Positions 50,266-61,576 of a DNA stretch of 64,000 nt are shown here, in pieces. Location of the stretch: NCBI GenBank assembly GCA_963942565.1, contig OZ012685.1:22680237-22744236 (forward strand), written 5' to 3'. The notes under the pieces were generated by a model. It saw only the letters and a program-made list of their open reading frames with translations, did no database searches and was not told the origin of the DNA. Made by a program: the position numbers and the translations under genes. This stretch comes from Maea johnstoni. Its lineage: Eukaryota > Annelida > Polychaeta > Spionida > Magelonidae. Position 1 is the stretch's first letter; each line of letters starts with the position of its first letter.

Positions 50266-50802
50266 CTTATGGGCTCCAATAGAATGTGCTGCACAACTCG
50301 ACCCCATCCGCCTCATATTGGGTCACCTTGACCTATTTATATCTGGTGTGTACATATACCGCCTGACAAATTAGGGAAATGTAGTTATACTAAAGACTTT
50401 TGAAAATGAATTGTTAGACCTACCAGAAAAAAAACAAGATTTTCTTAAAATGATATTTTTATCAAGACATATGCTTTATCGATAAGTGTCATTGTGTACA
50501 CTCAAAATGTGAAGAGGTAATAACAGCAAAAGGGGCCACCTTTGCAAACTATTCCACCCCCGTGGGGTGGGGAGGGGTGGGTGGCCGTCCACTGCGTGGT
50601 GGTGATTTATTCTATTGAGATGGTGCCATATAGAGTTTGTGAGCGCCAGTTGTTATCTGGACCATACTGAATGACAGGATTGAGTGGTAGGCCTAGGCTA
50701 TCCAGAACTCATGATAAGATATCGATTAATGCTGCACAGACGACAGGGCCTCATCAAGCATGACATGTAGAGGTAGAGGACGCACTTCTAGGAAAATAAA
50801 GC
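50266..50802. other. No supported feature
   Basis: A G-rich patch (GTGGGGTGGGGAGGGGTGGG near 50562) could form a quadruplex. Otherwise nothing recognised. Confidence 0.45.
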
Positions 50803-51330
50803 TCCACCTCAAAACACCACTCATAGAACGGGCATTAGTAGCATGTAACCCTCTTCAAACCCTCCACCCCAAAACACACTTATAGAACGGGCATTAGTAG
50901 CATTTAACCCTCTTCAAACCCTCCACCCCAAACAACACTTATGGAACGGGCATTAGTAGCATTTAACCCTCTTCAAACCCTCCACCCCAAAAAACACTTA
51001 TAGAACGGGCATTAGTAGCATTTAACACATTACTGACTGGGCACCTCATTCCTCTTCAAAACACCACTCATAGAACGGGCATTAGTAGCATTTAACCCAC
51101 TACTGTTTGAGGATCTCCCTCCTCCAACCGTCCACCTCAAAACACCACTCATAGAACGGGCATTAGTATCATTTAACACATTACTGACTGGGCACCTTAT
51201 TCCTCTTCAAAACACCAATCATAGAACGGGTATCATATAGTAGCATTTAACCCATTACTGCCTGAGGACCTCCCTCCTCAAACCCTACACCTCAAAACGC
51301 CACTCAACCCTAGCATTTTGCCCTTTACTG
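50803..51330 (+). repeat. Minisatellite with 59-, 70- and 81-bp units
   Basis: The core TAGAACGGGCATTAGTAGCA (or near match) recurs at 50824, 50883, 50942, 51001, 51071, 51152 and 51222. The first spacings are 59, 59 and 59 bp; then 70, 81 and 70 bp with an added block (ACATTACTGACTGGGCACC or CCTGAGGACCTCCCTCC). This is a higher-order structure with alternating long units. No coding. Confidence 0.9.
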
Positions 51331-51488
51331 CTGAGAGTCATTCTCAAAACATCCCTCGTAGATGATGCATTAGAAAGCATTTAACAAATAAGGTACAATG
51401 ATGTATACAAAACGTGTTTTTTGGGCAAAAATCACAAGCCTTTTTTGATAAATTATTGCGTAGAAAACGTCGAAAACGAGAGAGACAG

Positions 51489-51492
<4 letters not shown>

Positions 51493-51556
<64 letters not shown>
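51493..51556. repeat. (GA)n microsatellite
   Basis: About 64 bp of GA repeats preceded by ACAGACACA. Confidence 0.97.
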
Positions 51557-51558
<2 letters not shown>

Positions 51559-52532
51559 GGCAATGTAAGAAAGCTCTACAGACTAGTATGTGTTTCTAAT
51601 ATGTCTGTAAAATATTTGGTTATGTGTACACACGTGTTACTTCAAAGGGGAGTGAACCAGGAGTGTGGAGAAATCAGAATCCACAATTGTTGTTTAAAGA
51701 ATATACTTACACAGAACATACGGACTAAGCGGTGTAGCATTTCTTTCCATGCCTTCAGAAACCCGCATAGAATATTTGGTGTGCGTGGTGTATCATTTCT
51801 CTTTATTCTATTAACCCATTCATCCTTAAGAGTTCTTCAAGAAATTGTCGTCTTGATCTATTAAACTTTTGATCATAACTTTGGAATTAAGGATGATTTT
51901 ACAAAACATTTGAAGGGGAGCTATGGGTAATGATCCGAATATCATTATTTATTTTAATATTTTCCTAACTTTGCACCTGCCTGCAAGATTTCATCAAAAA
52001 TGTCCGGCAATTTTTGACCGCTTTGATCATTAATGGATCAAGCACCTATAGAGTGCTAGCATTGATCATATGGAGTGTGTGGTGTACCATTTCTTTCTTT
52101 CTTTAGGAGCCCACATACATGTCGAACTTATGGACAGCCTGGTGTAACATTTCTCTTTATAACCTTAAGAAGCTACTAACGTGAAATATATGTACTTCCC
52201 CGTGCTACTATGTATCATTTCTTATCGTTCTTATCATTTCTTATCTTTAAAAACATAATACTAAAGACATGGCCTATGCGGTTTACTGTCTCTCTGTATT
52301 GCTTTGAAAAACCTACTTGCAAAGAATAATGGGCTGCGTTGCGAATAATGTCTCCTCGTGGCTTTAAGAAAGTGCACAGATCATGGACTGCTCGGTGTAT
52401 TGTTTCTTTCAATGCTTTTCATAAAGCACACATAACATTTGGCTCGCGTGGTGCATACCGATACCTTCTCTTCATGGGTTTAAGAACTTGTCTACGTTAA
52501 GACATTTAGACATTGAGGACCTCCAGTCGTGC
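51557..52532. other. No supported gene; repeated GTGTANCATTTCTTT word
   Basis: Near copies of GGTGTANCATTTCTTT occur at about 51735, 51787, 52080, 52141 and 52395, each after a phrase resembling ACATATGGACTGNNTGG. This suggests a decayed tandem repeat with a period near 60 bp or a multiple of it. Confidence 0.4.
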
Positions 52533-52792
52533 TACAGTGCTGGCATTTAATTCCTGCACTAAATACGCGGACAGCCCGAGCATAGTACACACACTCATGC
52601 CTAATTGCCAACTAGTTTCCATGGGCAAGGACGTATGGATAACCTCATAAATAAACGTAGCTTTGATGTGCTAGCTACGGGGGTCAATGATGTGCTTGGC
52701 TTATTTTCTGACATTTTATTCATGGATGTTTGTACAACCAGGCACTAGCAGACATCCAGTCGAATCGTGCAGAGTTGAATGTCTATACTGTA
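52533..52792 (+). mobile_element. TA-flanked MITE, family B (copy 9)
   Basis: Starts TACAGTGCTGGCATTTAATT, ends GAATGTCTATACTGTA; interior ACGTAGCTTTGATGTGCTAG. Confidence 0.85.
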
Positions 52793-52964
52793 CATGTAGT
52801 CTAACATACCCAAACTGTTAATGAAACGACAAAGTAACATACGTGTGGCGCTATAAAAGTACATAAAATATATGAACTAGTACATGATTTCCATTGCTTT
52901 AATAACATGCCTACATAATTTAGAAGGACTTTACAGTACATCATATATACATATCTAACATACC

Positions 52965-53400
52965 AAAACATGCCTATATACATGTAGTATATAAGGACTT
53001 TGTAGTGCATCATATCTGCTCATGAAATGTAAACATGCTGCTGTACGATTAAGTAACATACCAAGGGAAGATTATGTGTACTAATCACATAAACACGGTT
53101 ACTGAAATAATAAATAATTAATGCAATTTAAACGGATTTGCTATTTATAGAACATATGTTAACGTTATAGCCATCGATGTCAAAAACATGCCTATATACA
53201 TGTAGTATATAAGGACTTTGTAGTGCATCATATCTGCTCATGAAATGTAAACATGCTGCTGTACGATTAAGTAACATACCAAGGGAAGATTATGTGTACT
53301 AATCACATAAACACGGTTACTGAAATAATAAATAATTAATGCAATTTAAACGGATTTGCTATTTATAGAACATATGTTAACGTTATAGCCATCGATGTCA
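52965..53400 (+). repeat. Perfect 218-bp tandem duplication
   Basis: 52965-53182 and 53183-53400 are identical by eye, including AACATGCCTATATACATG at the start and GTTATAGCCATCGATGTCA at the end. Either a very recent duplication or an assembly duplication. No coding. Confidence 0.9.
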
Positions 53401-54189
53401 GGTGTCATTTGACATATTTAACTTACATCTCAAATAGTAGTTACATGGACATGTTTTAAAATGTCTTTTTACGAATAGTTTGGCAACAAAATAGTGCATA
53501 TTTTAGTTAAAGCCATAGCATCAGCTGATTGTGTTTTATTTCTAATAAAAGTAACTACTCTGTCATTCATATGTTTTACATGATCCCAACTGTTTAGTTT
53601 CCAAAGACTGGTTGTATTTCTTGCATCTGAAAACACATTGAATAATTCAAATTTAGTGCATCATGTAAAGGATTCTATCGTTGTAGACAAATCGAAATAA
53701 ATAGCGTTGCATGAAAGCAATTGCGCAAGAGGGGGATTTGGGGTAGGGTGATTAGAAATAAGTAGCACCATAGTCAAATGCACAATTATGCACTCGTGTA
53801 TAGTACCCATAGTAATAACCTGATTTAAAGTGTTGTTATACCCTATTACCTATCGTAAGGGGGTCCATATTGATTACAGGATTACATCGATTATTGGCAA
53901 AATAGGTCAAAGCCCCTAACTAGACCCAGAGTCCTAGATTGCAACGTGTCAGTGGTTGCGGTTTGGTATTGAGTAATTGCAGTATTCATAACAGATATTT
54001 GTAACGCATCAATGCCAATCTGCAAGGACTTATTTCCTTTGACAAACGAAACGAGATGCTCGAAAGCAATATCGAATTTCTGCTTGGAGCACGTTTACGA
54101 GTTTTCACGTCAGAGAGTCTATTGACAAAGTGACAGCTGGAATTAATCTCTCAAGTGACAGAGTGGACATCATCCGTGCTGGCTTTGGA
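53401..54189. other. No supported feature
   Basis: AT-rich DNA with nothing recognised. Confidence 0.5.
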
Positions 54190-54378
54190 AGCAGTAGCTG
54201 CAGCAGTAGTACTATAGCAGTAGTGATAGAAGTAGTAGTAGTAGTAGCAGCAGCAGCAGCAGCAGCAGTGGAAGTTGTATAAGTAGTCGCATAAACGACA
54301 GCAGGAGTGATATCATCTAGAGCAGTAGCAGAAGCAATGGTAACAGCAAAACAGTAGTTAGCTGCAGCAGTAGTGGTA

Positions 54379-54425
<47 letters not shown>

Positions 54426-54545
54426 CAGCAGTAGCAACAACAACAGCAGTAGAAACAACAACAGCAGTAGAAACAGAAGCAAGAGTAGTAGCAGTAGAAG
54501 CAGTAGCAGTGGAAGCAGTAGAAGTAGAAGCAGCAACAGCAGTGA
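54190..54545 (+). repeat. (GTA/GCA)n trinucleotide tract
   Basis: Mixed GCAGTA, AGTAGT and GCAGCA repeats with a pure GTA core near 54378-54423. The long low-complexity minus-strand frame (Leu/Tyr/Thr runs) is not a gene. Confidence 0.95.
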
Positions 54546-54548
54546 AAG

Positions 54549-54720
54549 CCTGGGGAGACAGTGGGACAAGAAACAATCCTTCATGTGCATGTCACATGGC
54601 CTACTGATTATCGCTCGGTCCCAGCCACTCCTACAAGGCCTCTGTTTGTCTATCAGAGAATGGCATCGACTCCATTGGCAATGGATATTAATAGACACCC
54701 GTCACTCTATAAATCCATTG
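54549..54720 (+). repeat. Dispersed duplicate adjoining the trinucleotide tract (copy 1)
   Basis: CCTGGGGAGACAGTGGGA, AGAAACAATCCTTCAT, GTGCATGTCACATGGCCTAC and CCAGCCACTCCTACAAGGC recur at 55548-55735. In both cases the block directly follows GCAGTA-type repeats, so tract and block may form one repeat unit. Confidence 0.8.
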
Positions 54721-55057
54721 TATTCCCAAAGATATCGAAGGATAATAGTACCTTAACAAAAGCGTAAGACAGTGGTAGCTTTACCCGCTGGGCATACTAG
54801 GTACCCAGGGGTAAAGGTGTCATGTTGCAGCTAGGAAATGGTTTATAAGTCCTTCTTATGACCAAATCATCGTGCATGTAAAAATGCCCTGAGAATATAC
54901 ACAGTTTCCTAATCAGACCATGTTATGAAATCTTTACATCCAATCAATAGTTTTGAGAAAAAAATCATATTCAATATTAATATGTTATTTCGGACGAAAG
55001 TAACTGGATTGTGCTTAATCTATTGTAATTATATGAACGTATTGTACATATGACAAA

Positions 55058-55058
<1 letters not shown>
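54721..55058. other. No supported feature
   Basis: Nothing recognised. Confidence 0.5.
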
Positions 55059-55113
<55 letters not shown>

Positions 55114-55129
55114 ATTATTATTATTATTA
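55059..55129. repeat. (TA)n then (ATT)n microsatellite
   Basis: About 50 bp TA followed by seven ATT repeats. Confidence 0.95.
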
Positions 55130-55547
55130 AAGAAAATAAAGTATATACTTATATACCATTAATGAGTAACCTAATATGAATTAATTCAAATATTCCAATA
55201 TATATGGCATTTTGTAAGTGAATTCAAAACGACCCATATACTTCAAAGTCTTTTGCTTTTTGTTAAAAAGTGTTCACAGCTTACAGCATCATGGCTATGT
55301 TCTTTATAAAGAAATAGATGTTTCATCTTTCGCCGTTTCTTCCAATTCATTTTCTACTTCTTTATTACTACGATCAATAGCAAAGTTTTGTTGTCGTTCC
55401 CTGTTTCCGTTATATAATGTTGATACCTAATCCATACCGGATCATTCCATCAATTATTATATAAGGTATACTACGGCAGCTGGCCTTAATCTCTCTATGG
55501 ACGGAGCCTCCTACAGCTGCTCAGTAGGTAGCAGTAGCAGTAGGGGC
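55130..55547. other. No supported feature
   Basis: AT-rich DNA; the 70-codon frame at 55218-55430 is unrecognised. Confidence 0.5.
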
Positions 55548-55735
55548 CTGGGGAGACAGTGGGATGAGAAACAATCCTTCATTCTCATCAGAGGACATGT
55601 GCATGTCACATGGCCTACTGATTATCGCCCAGTTCCAGCCACTCCTACAAGGCATTGCTTGTCTTCCAGCGGCTGACAACCACGCCATTGCTAATGGAGA
55701 TTGATTGTCATCTTTCGCTCTATGTATCCATTTCA
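55548..55735 (+). repeat. Dispersed duplicate adjoining a GCAGTA tract (copy 2)
   Basis: Same block as 54549-54720, preceded by GTAGCAGTAGCAGTAGGGG. It has an extra TCTCATCAGAGGACAT not in copy 1. It ends at the neighbouring family B MITE. Confidence 0.8.
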
Positions 55736-55746
55736 GTAGGTTCTAC

Positions 55747-55981
55747 TACAGTATAGACGTTTAATTCCTGCACCAGTCGACCGGATGTCTGCCAGTGTCC
55801 GCTTGTACAAACACCCATGAATAACATGTCAGAAAATAAGGCAAGCATATCAGTGACTCATGTAGCTTATGAATCAAAACTACGTTCAGTTGTGCGGTCA
55901 TCCATGCATCCATTCCCAAGATACTGTTACACGCCCGGGCTACCCATGCATTTAGTGCAGGAATTAAATGTCGGCACTGTA
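55747..55981 (-). mobile_element. TA-flanked MITE, family B (copy 10)
   Basis: Starts TACAGTATAGACGTTTAATT, ends GGAATTAAATGTCGGCACTGTA. It shares GTGTCCGCTTGTACAAACAC with the copy at 32108, indicating a subfamily, and is shorter by about 15 bp in the middle. Confidence 0.85.
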
Positions 55982-56235
55982 GAAGGCGCAAAAATATAAC
56001 AAAAATGTGCCTTCCCTTGCTAGGTACAATCAGTGTGTTAACGAAATCCTTTTGTCTGTGTATCGTAGAATTTAGGTGTTGAATAACGACTTATTAAATC
56101 ATGTGTTTACGTTGTGCAATCAAGGCATAAAGCAAAGCAGATATGTTTGCGTTCATATACTAATATTAGGAGTAACCTAACGTTTTTGGCAATTACAGCA
56201 GCAGTTTCTTTGTTTTTCAACAAGTGAATATACTG
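55982..56235. other. No supported feature
   Basis: Spacer between two MITE copies. Confidence 0.5.
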
Positions 56236-56490
56236 TACAGCCACTTAATTCCTGCACCAGTCGACCAGACGTCTGCTGGACGACTGGTTGTACAAACATC
56301 TATTGATAACGTGTCAAAAATAGGCCATGCATATCAATGACCTACGTAGCTTGCGAATCAAAGCTACGTTCAGTTATGAGGTCATCCATGCATCCGTGTC
56401 CAGGAAATTGGGTGGCAACCGGGCGTGCGGTCGTGTATTATGCCCAGGCTGCCCATGCATTTAGTTCAGGAACTAGATGGCGGCACTGTA
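56236..56490 (-). mobile_element. TA-flanked MITE, family B (copy 11)
   Basis: Starts TACAGCCACTTAATTCCTGC, ends GGAACTAGATGGCGGCACTGTA; interior GCTTGCGAATCAAAGCTACG intact. Confidence 0.85.
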
Positions 56491-57116
56491 CATATACAAT
56501 TGACACCAAAGACACAGACAAATCAATAACAAACATGTTAACATTTGACCTGCTGTTTATACTAACATCTTACAGAAACACTTACGTACTGTTTCATACC
56601 TCATTTATTTTGTCCTAAAACAACATTAACTTTCCAGTTTGATCCCGGCCTGCGAGTCGGTAAAAAAAGAATGAATATATGTATTTTTGATATTGAATTT
56701 ACAGTATATATTATAAATATATATAATAATATACTATGTGGTATACTCAGATCTGAATTATCTGAATCTTAAAAATACAATGTTTTAGAAGGGCAAATTA
56801 AATACCCTTTTCAAAACAAGCCAGTTTTACGACCCTGGCTAAGACAGTCACACATTACATCTTCTTGGAAATGCAATTTGCCAGTCGCTTAAGTGTGTTA
56901 AGCTTTCTCTCCAGTTTTATGTTTCATGAATATTTCATCTTACTCTAAATGAATACTCATTTCTCAACTTACACTAGAATCCATGAGGAGCAAATCTTCA
57001 AATTACAAACTACTGAGCAATTTATGTATGCTTTTAATGTTTTTACTGTTTATGAATAAACATGTAATTGTTAGTTGAATATATAGATATATCTTGGAAG
57101 AAAAGTCTCAATAGTT
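56491..57116. other. No supported feature
   Basis: AT-rich DNA, nothing recognised. Confidence 0.5.
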
Positions 57117-57455
57117 TACAGGACTCGACGCTAGCAGTGATCCTATGGCCCCAAGCCAGTAAAAAATCCCAAAATGGTTTAGGGCCAGTAAAAAGACCTA
57201 AAATGGTCCTACAGGGCCAGTAAACATTTGGGGACATTCTTGTTAACAAGTTGCCCCTCAAGGTTGTGCCAAATGTTTTTGAAATAAATGTAGATGAAAT
57301 AGTTAGAAATAAATGTTGTCTGTAGATGTTATGCAATGTTTTTCCTTTTTATATAAAATGTGTATGACCAGTAAACTTTTTACAGGACCAGTAGATCCTG
57401 GGTGTTACGGGTCCCACGTGGCCAGTAAGAGTTTGAGTTAGCGTTGAGGCCTGGT
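57117..57455. repeat. Element with repeated GGCCAGTAAA words and inverted ends
   Basis: CAGGACTCGACGCTAGC near 57119 is mirrored by GAGTTAGCGTTGAGGCCTGG near 57434-57453. Inside, CCAGTA(A) occurs six times (about 57155, 57185, 57213, 57369, 57390, 57422), several as GGCCAGTAAA beside CCTAAAATGG. Likely a decayed repeat of unknown class. Confidence 0.45.
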
Positions 57456-58020
57456 ACAGAGTATTTCATAGGGAGCATTGGTATCTTATATACTATGTAG
57501 CAGAATTCATTAAATATATATTCCAACCACATAAACGATTGCTGTAATTATACAATATGGCGGAAATACCTAACTGACAATAAGGCTACCAGTCCCTAAT
57601 CAATAGGAATCGTACTTGATTTAATACATGATGTCGTGTTAGGGTATTCTAAAAAAGGTTTGAAATCGTATGAAAGTATAGCGCTTCATCGATTTGCCGA
57701 GGTACAATATCATGTCGATATCGATTTTATTATGTTAACAAGCAACGGAAATGCAAAATCGTCTATATTTAAATTCTCACAAATCATGTTTGACATTTGG
57801 TTGATTACTAAATATAGCATATAAAACAGTGCAAAATAGACTTATTTGCCGTTATTACTTTCGATTCCGACCAATTATGGCCTGATTGTAATCATCTTCC
57901 AGAGTGATGCAATACAGTGTCTAATGATCCCCGTCACTGTAATGTGATGCATTTACTCGTCATCCTATGAGCACTACTGTCTGCTAGAGTTGTCTCAGTC
58001 TGACAGCCAGTGTGAGTGAT
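57456..58020. other. No supported feature
   Basis: AT-rich DNA, nothing recognised. Confidence 0.5.
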
Positions 58021-58284
58021 ACATGTCATATTTATCTCTGCGGTCCAGGCCTGCTCCCTCGTGCTCGCTCGCGCGAGACCGGCGCTGCTTCTCGCTCGAC
58101 TTCCCGCACTTGCTCGTGGTAATTAACTGAGTGCCTACAAGTGGTGTTTAGCCAAAGCTTCGGGGACACCTCGCATCTAGGACCAAAGGCTCGGCGGCGA
58201 CAATAAATGGCTTCGCGGAGCCCATGGAAGCACAGGGGAGTATTTGTGTGTGCTTTACCGCCGGGGAAAGTGGCGTGGAAATAA
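58021..58284. promoter_or_regulatory. CpG-rich patch, possible promoter or enhancer
   Basis: GC- and CpG-rich (GCTCGCTCGCGCGAGACC near 58066, GGCTCGGCGGCGACAATAAA near 58189) against an AT-rich background. No start, TATA box or exon can be assigned. It directly precedes a Cys-rich open frame. Confidence 0.25.
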
Positions 58285-58503
58285 TTGGACGATATATCAC
58301 ATTGGCAATGCACCGAGGACAAAGAAGGACATTGTTTTTATGTGATCAGACAGTCCGGTGTCAAATCTACCTGGGGCCATTGCTTGACCTTTTGCGATGT
58401 GAGTTGGGGAGATAGGGCTATTTACGGGAAACGCTGTCGTAGCAACATCAAAGGAAACCCACCTAAGGACTCATTCATCAAAAGGTGTGTTATCAAGGTC
58501 TAG
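58285..58503 (+). other. Cys-rich open frame of unknown nature
   Basis: Open from just after a TAA at 58282 to TAG at 58501, without an ATG before its first Cys. It contains CTEDKEGHCFYVIRQSG and STWGHCLTFC, then KRC and IKRC: C-x7-C-x15-C-x3-C-x13-C-x16-C. The Trp plus paired Cys faintly recalls small secreted Cys-rich peptides or the start of a C-type lectin fold. No acceptor lies between the stop and the first Cys, and GCGAT|GTGAGT at 58397 looks like a donor. Chance is a serious alternative. Confidence 0.15.
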
Positions 58504-60581
58504 CGAAGCCAGCAATTTCTACCTTCAAAACTCAACGCAGCAGCACCACCACGTCTATACCAATAGTTCTCATTGCCAGCTTAAATCGACTTAGCTTGCC
58601 AAATGTGATTAAAGAGCTGCCTTACAGTCTAAAAGCTTATCACTACTCGAGCGGCTGTAAAACCAAAGACTTCATCCATATCACACCATTATACATACAC
58701 ATTAATCTATCATACATGCTGACTTGGGGGAAACCAATGCACAAACGAAATTCGGTTATAAAAATGAATGTGATATCGTTTGCTAATACGGGGCATGGGA
58801 GAAACTTATGGACAAACAACATCGAGCTATAACAATGAATGTGATATGGTTTGCTAATACTGGGCAAACTTCTGCATAGGTCCAAAGTTAAAATATTATT
58901 ATAAAAAACAAAGCTTTATAAACTAAAAACAAACATGCTTCTTATTACCATCGTAGCCTTTTGTCTTTATACAGTTCTTTTACATTTATTTTGCAATACT
59001 TTAATTACAATAACAATGTTTTGCAGAAATGTCTTAAGTACAGATTCATTTGACAATACACGTAATCTATGTTTTGTCATAAAAATGTCTTTAATAGAGT
59101 CATTACAACATACCCCTTCTTGCTCACGAACTGACATTTACTTATGCAGTGGCATGCTTTATCTCACAAACGAAATCGAACATGAATTATCACTATGTAT
59201 GTTCATGTGCAACATACAGTTTGAGATGATTTGATAAGTGAACAATGGCGAAAGATTCTGGTATTTCGGTTCTATTGGCCTTTGATTTTTATAATGCATG
59301 CTCTGAGAGCGTAGGCCATATATATTGTCTATATATTTACAAGTACGTGATGGAAAACATTTTAGCTAAAAATCGTTTAGTTATTTCAAATAGTATTACA
59401 TGTATACTAGCTTTTTGAAACCGTGACGAAGCCCTTTGATTGTGTAGAACCTAAGGGCATTTATTGAAAGTATTGATACAATACACTCTGGCTAAAGATC
59501 ATTCAGTTTATTCCTTATACCGGGTAGCCTCTCCACTTAGCAATACAATCTTTCATTGGTTAGGTCTTACATGCCATTTATTGACGTTATTTCAATGATG
59601 CAATATAGAGATCGCCCTACCCCTACAGTTATGCGTAACTGGAACACAAATTTGGTGGTGTTACGAAAAGCTCCATTTAATATTCCACTTTAAAGCCAGC
59701 ATTTTACGGTGGATCACACATGCTATGTTCCCTTGTATAATCTTGCTTCTACCAGACAAATCAGGGCACTTCTGGAAGATGAATAAAAAGTTCTCATGGA
59801 ATAGTAGAACAAATTCTCACAATAGCAGTAGTATGTAACCTGCACTGCCACATGAAGATATCGAGTGACCATCTTTTTTGGTTGCCAGTGGTTTGGGGTT
59901 GATTTGTTGTTTTATCCGTAATTCTGGTTCCCTACATCATTACCTATAATTGTAAATGCTAGTGCCAAATAAGCTCACTATGATAGAACACATGGCTACA
60001 CAAGTATTTCTTTTGTTATGGTAAGAGCAGCCTAGTCCACATCAAAACAGTTTAGCAACTCGACCAAAACACATTGTATATTCAAGAAGTGTCGAATACC
60101 ATATGCACGTGGTACTTACACATTCTCTAACCATCACTTTGCTCATAACATAGTCCCTGTGGAAATATCCGTTAAGTTATCATTGTGTTGACAGACTCCA
60201 GGTGTGTACTGGATATAGATTTGACTGTTGCTTTTGTATTACATGTACCTTTTAAGAGAACACATTTCAAACACCTATGTTGCAGTATTGTCCAGAGACG
60301 TTATGATTGTGTTAAAGTTCCGTCGAGGTTCCAAGCGCTTTGAAAACGGATATGCATATTTCCCATTTGACATAATAAAAATTGTTAACGTGAATTTATC
60401 GTATTGCAATCTCTTCTTCGCGGTATGAATAAAACCTAAATTGGTAGACTCTGTTATAGAAGTTAAAAAGGATGACCTACAAATGATATCCAGGTATGCA
60501 TACACATGACAAATGCAAAAGTTCTTTCTACCATTCAAGGCATTAACACCTAACAACTTTACTCTAGCTTCGATATTGAAT
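58504..60581. other. No supported gene; short local duplication
   Basis: ATGAATGTGATATCGTTTGC near 58763 is repeated as ATGAATGTGATATGGTTTGC near 58836. Otherwise AT-rich DNA with unrecognised frames of up to 115 codons. Confidence 0.4.
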
Positions 60582-60595
60582 CCCCCCCCCCCCCC
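60582..60595. repeat. Poly(C) run
   Basis: Fourteen consecutive C. Confidence 0.95.
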
Positions 60596-61576
60596 TGGCC
60601 CTTATGATAATATACTCGACATATGAATTTTATGTATACCAAAAGGTATCAACCATTTGCTATTGATGGAACCAACTTACTTCAGAAACTACAGCATAGC
60701 AAAGCAAAGCATGTCAGCGAGTTTGTACATGTTATCGCTGTGTTTAGCTGCACAGGGTCGGTTTTCAAATTCTGCTTATACATATAGCAAGCATGAGAGT
60801 TATCGATTACATAGAATTCCGCGCTGAATGCATTTCTAAAATTAAGTACTAATATAAGGGGAAGTGACGAAATGTTTTAAGTACCTTACCAGGATGTCTG
60901 TACCTAGGAGGTCGAAGAGCTATTAATATTAGAAGGAAAGGTACCTACCTATAAAGTATCTTCTAAGCAGAGGTCAGCAATGAGAGTGAATGGGCCTGGC
61001 GGGGAATAAGCGTCATAAATAATGGATGCTATTACAGATGCTTGAAAATGTCTGTCTCCCATATTGATTACTGGGGGGTGGAGAGAGTAGAGAGAGAGCG
61101 ACGGAAGTTATTACCGTTCTCATACACTGATGTGCTAGTAGGAAATATACAGCCATGAGGACACTTAATAACCCCATTTGCATCTCGATAGCTCACCTGG
61201 GCCTACAGTTTTCACTCTAACTCATCAACAAGACTTCCATTCGAAAAACTAAAAAGGATTGTTGAATATACCAAAAAGAATATTTTTCAGTCAAATATTT
61301 TTCGGTTTTGATTTTTTTATTAAGGTATGTTCATATTTGCTACATTGTGAGAACGTTGCAGGTGTGAATGGGTTAGCAAAGTGCTTAGAACAGGTACTTT
61401 GGCATGCGGACAATAGAGTTGCGTGACGTCTGCATTACGCCAAGCTTTTTAGCATAGCGCACTATTGGAGGAGGATGGGCCCATTATTCCAGTGCTAGTC
61501 CCTGCAGCGATGCTGGCGAGATTTCAATTGGATATCCCCATGCTATTTCATATGGATCATCACGGCTGCATAACGC
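60596..61576. other. No supported feature
   Basis: Nothing recognised beyond a short GAGAGAGTAGAGAGAGAG stretch near 61081. Confidence 0.5.

Noticed and set aside
50803-51330. CRISPR array
   Set aside because: Regular repeats with a 59-bp period, but units are contiguous homologous sequence, not short repeats with unique spacers, and the DNA is animal.
54105-54698. 197-codon minus-strand frame rich in Leu, Tyr, Thr
   Set aside because: Translation of the GTA/GCA tract; low complexity in every frame.
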